A stretch of 9,882 nucleotides of DNA, taken from the NCBI GenBank assembly GCA_964637845.1, contig CAZWXI010000095.1, positions 1 to 9,882 of the forward strand, given 5' to 3'. The DNA comes from PGYU01 sp964637845. Its GTDB lineage: Bacteria; Bacteroidota; Ignavibacteria; Kapaibacteriales; UBA2268. The notes beneath the pieces are model-generated. The model made no database searches. It saw nothing but the letters and a program-made list of their open reading frames with translations, and was not told the DNA's origin. Shown here piece after piece: positions 6,720 to 9,882 of this stretch. The first letter of the stretch is position 1. The number at the start of each line of letters is the position of its first letter. The translations under genes were made by a program, and so were the position numbers.

Positions 6720-8219
6720 GTGAAAAAAATAGCTCTAACAATAATGATGCTCATAATCGGAGCAGTAGCTTTTCAGGGTTTCCAATGTGCCTCAAGAAAC
6801 ATGACAACGGCAAAAGTCGCTTTCAACAATCGTGATTACGACAAAGCCATCGAATTTTTAAACATGGAACTGGCTCAAAACCCGAACAACGGCGAAGCAT
6901 ACGTATATTTAACCGAGGCATATCTTGTGAAGAACAATCTGCACAAAGCCGCAGAAAATGCTCAGAAAGCGTTAGCTCTAAAGATTGACGATACTCAACG
7001 TAATACTATGCTTATAAGAATGAATCAAATTTGGGTTGATGCTTACAATAATGGCGTAGAGAGCTATTCGAGCTATTTGGAGAACAACAAGAAGGAAGAA
7101 ATAGACAAGGCAATGTCTTATTTCCAACTTGGCATTGATATTCGCCCCGATATTACGGATTTTTATAATTTCAAGGGTTCAGCGTACGAAGCAATGGGTG
7201 ATACAGCAAATGCTATCAAATATTATGAGCTTTTTGTACAGAATTTACGGAAAGACATTGATATTGCCAAGCAAAAGGGCTTTCATTATGATATGTCACG
7301 CCGCATCATAGCCGAAAAATTGGGCAAACCAGCAGGCAGTCAAGCACAACCTACACAAAGAGGCGATACTATTATTACCGACCATTATATAATCGACGGG
7401 AAAGATTTATTCTTGTTCTATGACCAAGACAATGCAAATATTTCGCTGAAGGGATGGCGTTTTGACCCGCCGAAAGACAGAATCGAAGTCGAGCGTCGCC
7501 AAAGATTTAACATGAATACAACGCCAATTCGCGCCCTTGCACAGATTCATTACATGCGTAAAGAGTTCGAAAAATCGCTCGCTTATGTCAAGCTTTTTGC
7601 TCAAATTGAGCCGAACAATCCCGAAGCAAATACTTCGCTTGTGGCACTGTACCAAGAACTCGGAAGAACTGACGATGCACTGAAATCCGTGCAGGAATTA
7701 ACAACGACTGACCCGAAAAACAAATACGGTTGGGCACAATACGGCGACTTGCTTCAAAACATGAGCCGCTATAAAGAATCAATCGAAAAATACGAAAAAG
7801 CATTGGAAATTGACCCCAATTATGAATTTGTTTTGCGTAACATTGCCTCCGCATATAAGAACTTAGCGGGCGACATTCAACGGTCGCAACAAGACAAAGC
7901 CGATGCCGACCCGAAATATAAACCGAATTACGAAGAATATTTCCCTTACTTACGCAAATCTGCGGAATATTTCAGCAAAGCGATGAATACAGCCGAATTT
8001 GAGAACGATTTTCAGGTAATGGGCGAACTTGCGAACATTTACACAGTGCTCGATATGGAGCAAGACCTTAAGCGCATACTCAACCGACTCGAAGCGGTCG
8101 AGGCGATTGTGCCCCAAAATCGTAAAGAACAATACTATCTAATACTCATGAAAATTTACGGTGATTTGAAAGAGTCCAAGAAATTGAACGAAATCAGAGC
8201 CAAGTACGAACAACTATAA
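6720..8219 (+). CDS. TPR-repeat lipoprotein
   Basis: The 499-residue product starts with a basic, hydrophobic signal peptide (MKKIALTIMMLIIGAVAFQGFQ) followed by Cys23 in GFQCAS. This looks like a lipoprotein signal, though Gln at -1 is not classical. The rest is tetratricopeptide helices. An N-terminal array covers about residues 27-90 with a further unit at 130-176, and a C-terminal array covers about 268-370 with helical hairpins continuing to the end. Typical repeat marks are YDKAIEFLNMELAQNPNN, ANAIKYYELF and YKESIEKYEKALEIDPNY. Between the arrays (about 205-265) is a non-TPR insert containing DHYIIDGKDLFLFYDQDNANISLKGW. The likely location is the periplasmic face of a membrane, acting as a protein-interaction scaffold; the partner is unknown. 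Comparable GFQCAS TPR proteins occur, as I recall, in Ignavibacteria-like bacteria. It is probably co-transcribed with the DUF3467 gene 12 bp downstream. Confidence 0.82.
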   Translation: MKKIALTIMMLIIGAVAFQGFQCASRNMTTAKVAFNNRDYDKAIEFLNMELAQNPNNGEAYVYLTEAYLVKNNLHKAAENAQKALALKIDDTQRNTMLIRMNQIWVDAYNNGVESYSSYLENNKKEEIDKAMSYFQLGIDIRPDITDFYNFKGSAYEAMGDTANAIKYYELFVQNLRKDIDIAKQKGFHYDMSRRIIAEKLGKPAGSQAQPTQRGDTIITDHYIIDGKDLFLFYDQDNANISLKGWRFDPPKDRIEVERRQRFNMNTTPIRALAQIHYMRKEFEKSLAYVKLFAQIEPNNPEANTSLVALYQELGRTDDALKSVQELTTTDPKNKYGWAQYGDLLQNMSRYKESIEKYEKALEIDPNYEFVLRNIASAYKNLAGDIQRSQQDKADADPKYKPNYEEYFPYLRKSAEYFSKAMNTAEFENDFQVMGELANIYTVLDMEQDLKRILNRLEAVEAIVPQNRKEQYYLILMKIYGDLKESKKLNEIRAKYEQL

Positions 8220-8231
8220 AAAGAGAAAATT

Positions 8232-8564
8232 ATGGATATGCACGATAAAAATGCCCCGAAACCACAACAGATAAACATTGAGTTGGGCGAAAAAGAAGCA
8301 GAAGGAATTTATTCCAACTTAGCAATTATTTCTCATTCGCCTGCTGAATTTGTTGTAGATTTTACGCGGGTATTGCCGGGAGTACCGAAGGCGAAAGTTC
8401 ATGCAAGGATTGTGATGACTCCGCAGCACGCGAAATTGCTTATGAGAGCATTAAATGAAAATATCGGAAGATATGAAGCGGCTCATGGTGAAATAAGAAT
8501 AGACAATCCCAGCAACATGAACAACTTTCCGGGCTTTTTCGGAGGCAATCCGAAAGTAAACTGA
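8232..8564 (+). CDS. DUF3467 family protein
   Basis: The 110-residue product matches DUF3467 over nearly its whole length. INIELGEKEAEGIYSNLAIISHSPAEFVVDFTRVLPGVPKAKVHARIVMTPQHAKLLMRALNENIGRYE contains the family's characteristic YSNLAII-HS--EFV-DF, PGVPKAKV and MTPQHAK-L--AL-EN segments. The family is a small beta-rich cytoplasmic protein of unknown function found across many phyla. No signal peptide is present. The C-terminal tail (residues 94-110: PSNMNNFPGFFGGNPKV and neighbours) is low complexity and rich in Asn, Gly and Pro. The ATG at 8232 follows the lipoprotein stop by 12 bp with a weak purine-rich AAGAG ahead of it, so the two genes are probably one transcript. The next ATG, two codons in (8238), is an equally possible start. 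A rho-independent terminator follows. Confidence 0.88.
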   Translation: MDMHDKNAPKPQQINIELGEKEAEGIYSNLAIISHSPAEFVVDFTRVLPGVPKAKVHARIVMTPQHAKLLMRALNENIGRYEAAHGEIRIDNPSNMNNFPGFFGGNPKVN

Positions 8565-8597
8565 GGTACGGTGATTTATTAAGCCGATAAATTACGG

Positions 8598-8642
8598 GTC
8601 ATTCCGAATTTTTTTGGAAAGGTTTGGAATGGCATTTTTTTT
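8598..8642 (+). terminator. Rho-independent terminator after DUF3467
   Basis: The 5' arm GTCATTCCGAA (8598-8608) pairs with the 3' arm TTTGGAATGGC (8623-8633), giving an 11-bp stem with two G-U pairs. The loop is 14 nt (8609-8622). One base later an uninterrupted run of eight T (8635-8642) follows. It ends the lipoprotein-DUF3467 unit and separates it from the GH57 gene. Confidence 0.8.
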
Positions 8643-8689
8643 CATAAATTGAAATATATTTTTTGACTATTAAGAAATTTGGAAATCAG

Positions 8690-9882
8690 GTGCAAAGCGG
8701 AAATTATGTTTTAATACTTCATACCCATTTGCCGTGGGTCTTGCATCACGGGAAATCTCCACATGGCGTTGATTGGCTTAACGAGGCGACGGCTGAATGC
8801 TACATCCCTTTGTTGAATATTTTTAATGAATTGCTTGCCGAAGGAGTAACACCTAATGTAACACTGGATATATCGCCGGTGTTGTGTGAGCAGTTGGAGC
8901 ATCCAGATTTTAAAGAAAATTTTATCGAATATTGCAACGAAAAAATAGAAGCGGCGCAAAAGGACCGAGTTGATTTTATTGCTAAGGGTTATGACCCACA
9001 TCACATTTGGCTGACGACGTTTTGGGAAGAATGGTTCAAAGCAAAGCGAGATGATTTCATCGAGAAATATGATAAATCCGTGATACAAGGATTGCGGAAA
9101 CTGCAAGATGCCGGACATATAGAAGTGATGACTTGTGGAGCAACACACGGATATTTCCCCTTGCTCGGATTCGATAGGAGTATTAATTTGCAGGTGAAAG
9201 CCGCAGTTGAGAACTACAAGAAGCATTTCGGTCGCGAACCGCGTGGCAGTTGGTTGCCCGAATGTGCCTATCGTCCCGCATATGAATGGCAGTCATTTAT
9301 TCCCGTCGAGCCATTTAACGTCAAGAAATTGCGTTGCGGAGTGGAGCAAGTGCTGGCTCTGCACGGGATTAAATATTTTGTGAGTGACGAAGAATTGTTG
9401 CTTAAATCTGTTCCTTTGGGCAGGTTTATTGATAATGAAAAGATTAATTTTGTTCCGATTACATCAGCATCGTTTCACCATACGCCTTGGAATTTCGATA
9501 AATCAGCTTTACGACTTTATGACGTAAGCTCGGGAATAGAGACGAAATACGGCACTGCGGCGGCTTTCATCAGGCACAGAGACATTTCTATGCAGGTATG
9601 GAGCGGCGAAATCGGCTACCCCGGGCAACCCGATTACCTAGATTTTCATAAAAAGCACATGGTTTCGGGTTTGCGTTATTGGCGTGTGACAGATAACAAG
9701 GCGGACATGATGTACAAGACCTTATATGAGCCGAGTTGGACATTTGATAAGATTGACCTTCAAACGAATCATTTCATTCATCATATCGAAAATACGCTAA
9801 ACTATTATCATAATATAACGGGGGAATTTGGTACACTATGCACTCCTTTCGACACGGAGTTATTCGGTCATTGGTGGTTCGA
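8690..9882 (+). CDS. GH57 1,4-alpha-glucan branching-enzyme-type protein (C-terminus beyond window)
   Basis: The frame is open from GTG at 8690 to the right edge (397 codons plus two bases), and I traced it without a stop or frameshift. The N-terminal NYVLILHTHLPW (residues 5-16) has the GH57 HxH motif. Further matches are MTCGATHGYFPLL, then WLPECAYRP with the catalytic nucleophile Glu191, then MQVWSGEIGYPGQPDYLDFH, and finally FDTELFGHWWF with the general acid/base Asp388. GH57 branching enzymes cut an alpha-1,4 glucan and reattach the piece by an alpha-1,6 bond, in the cytoplasm, during glycogen synthesis. The final region missing here would be the helical C-terminal part, roughly 130-160 residues in usual homologues. 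The GTG start has GGA at 8681-8683 as a weak ribosome site and begins immediately before the conserved first strand. A TTG at 8663 is a less likely alternative. Hydrolase activity instead of branching is possible. Confidence 0.9.
   Translation, partial: MQSGNYVLILHTHLPWVLHHGKSPHGVDWLNEATAECYIPLLNIFNELLAEGVTPNVTLDISPVLCEQLEHPDFKENFIEYCNEKIEAAQKDRVDFIAKGYDPHHIWLTTFWEEWFKAKRDDFIEKYDKSVIQGLRKLQDAGHIEVMTCGATHGYFPLLGFDRSINLQVKAAVENYKKHFGREPRGSWLPECAYRPAYEWQSFIPVEPFNVKKLRCGVEQVLALHGIKYFVSDEELLLKSVPLGRFIDNEKINFVPITSASFHHTPWNFDKSALRLYDVSSGIETKYGTAAAFIRHRDISMQVWSGEIGYPGQPDYLDFHKKHMVSGLRYWRVTDNKADMMYKTLYEPSWTFDKIDLQTNHFIHHIENTLNYYHNITGEFGTLCTPFDTELFGHWWF

Noticed and set aside
6720..8219. Possible gene duplication between this TPR protein and the left-edge TPR fragment
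   Set aside because: They share only the generic TPR consensus; one is exported and the other has no signal peptide, so there is no evidence of a recent duplication.
8711..9226. Long minus-strand open frame of 171 codons
   Set aside because: It lies fully antisense to the GH57 gene, whose plus-strand frame is continuous and carries recognisable family motifs; the minus-strand translation resembles no family.

Overview
The window reads as a compact, moderately AT-rich bacterial chromosome segment with no sign of recent mobile DNA. The best guess for the source is a member of the Bacteroidota-Chlorobiota-Ignavibacteria (Kapabacteria) assemblage. The grounds are a DUF2851 protein, a divergent NRAMP-like transporter of the type common in Bacteroidota, a TPR lipoprotein with a GFQCAS signal end, a DUF3467 protein, a GH57 branching-enzyme-type protein, and AT-rich upstream regions with TAnnTTTG-like -7 boxes. 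This is inference from family recall, not from a search.

Layout, left to right. (1) The N-terminal 36 codons of a TPR protein run off the left edge on the minus strand (1-110). (2) Divergent from it, on the plus strand, lie a DUF2851 protein (218-1234) and an NRAMP-like membrane transporter whose metal-binding motifs are replaced (1282-2538). (3) The essential cell-wall gene murA is on the minus strand (2530-3795) and overlaps the transporter tail to tail by 9 bp. (4) Divergent from murA, a plus-strand gene encodes an 871-residue protein that appears to be seven PAS domains and nothing else (3936-6551); an AT-rich dyad and a direct repeat precede it. (5) A lipoprotein with TPR repeats (6720-8219) and a DUF3467 protein (8232-8564) form a tight two-gene unit, closed by a convincing rho-independent terminator (8598-8642). 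(6) A GTG-started GH57 alpha-glucan branching-enzyme-type protein (8690 onward) runs off the right edge just after its second catalytic residue.

The genes do not make one obvious pathway. MurA supplies peptidoglycan precursor, the GH57 protein acts on glycogen-like glucan, the NRAMP-like protein is a membrane transporter of uncertain substrate, the PAS protein is probably a soluble sensor or scaffold needing a separate output partner, and the lipoprotein/DUF3467 pair is of unknown function. No rRNA, tRNA, CRISPR array, insertion sequence or phage gene was seen. No stretch longer than 300 bases lacks a gene. I found no clear new multi-gene system. The most unusual items are the output-less PAS array, the transporter with its metal-site motifs replaced, and the uncharacterised lipoprotein-DUF3467 pair.
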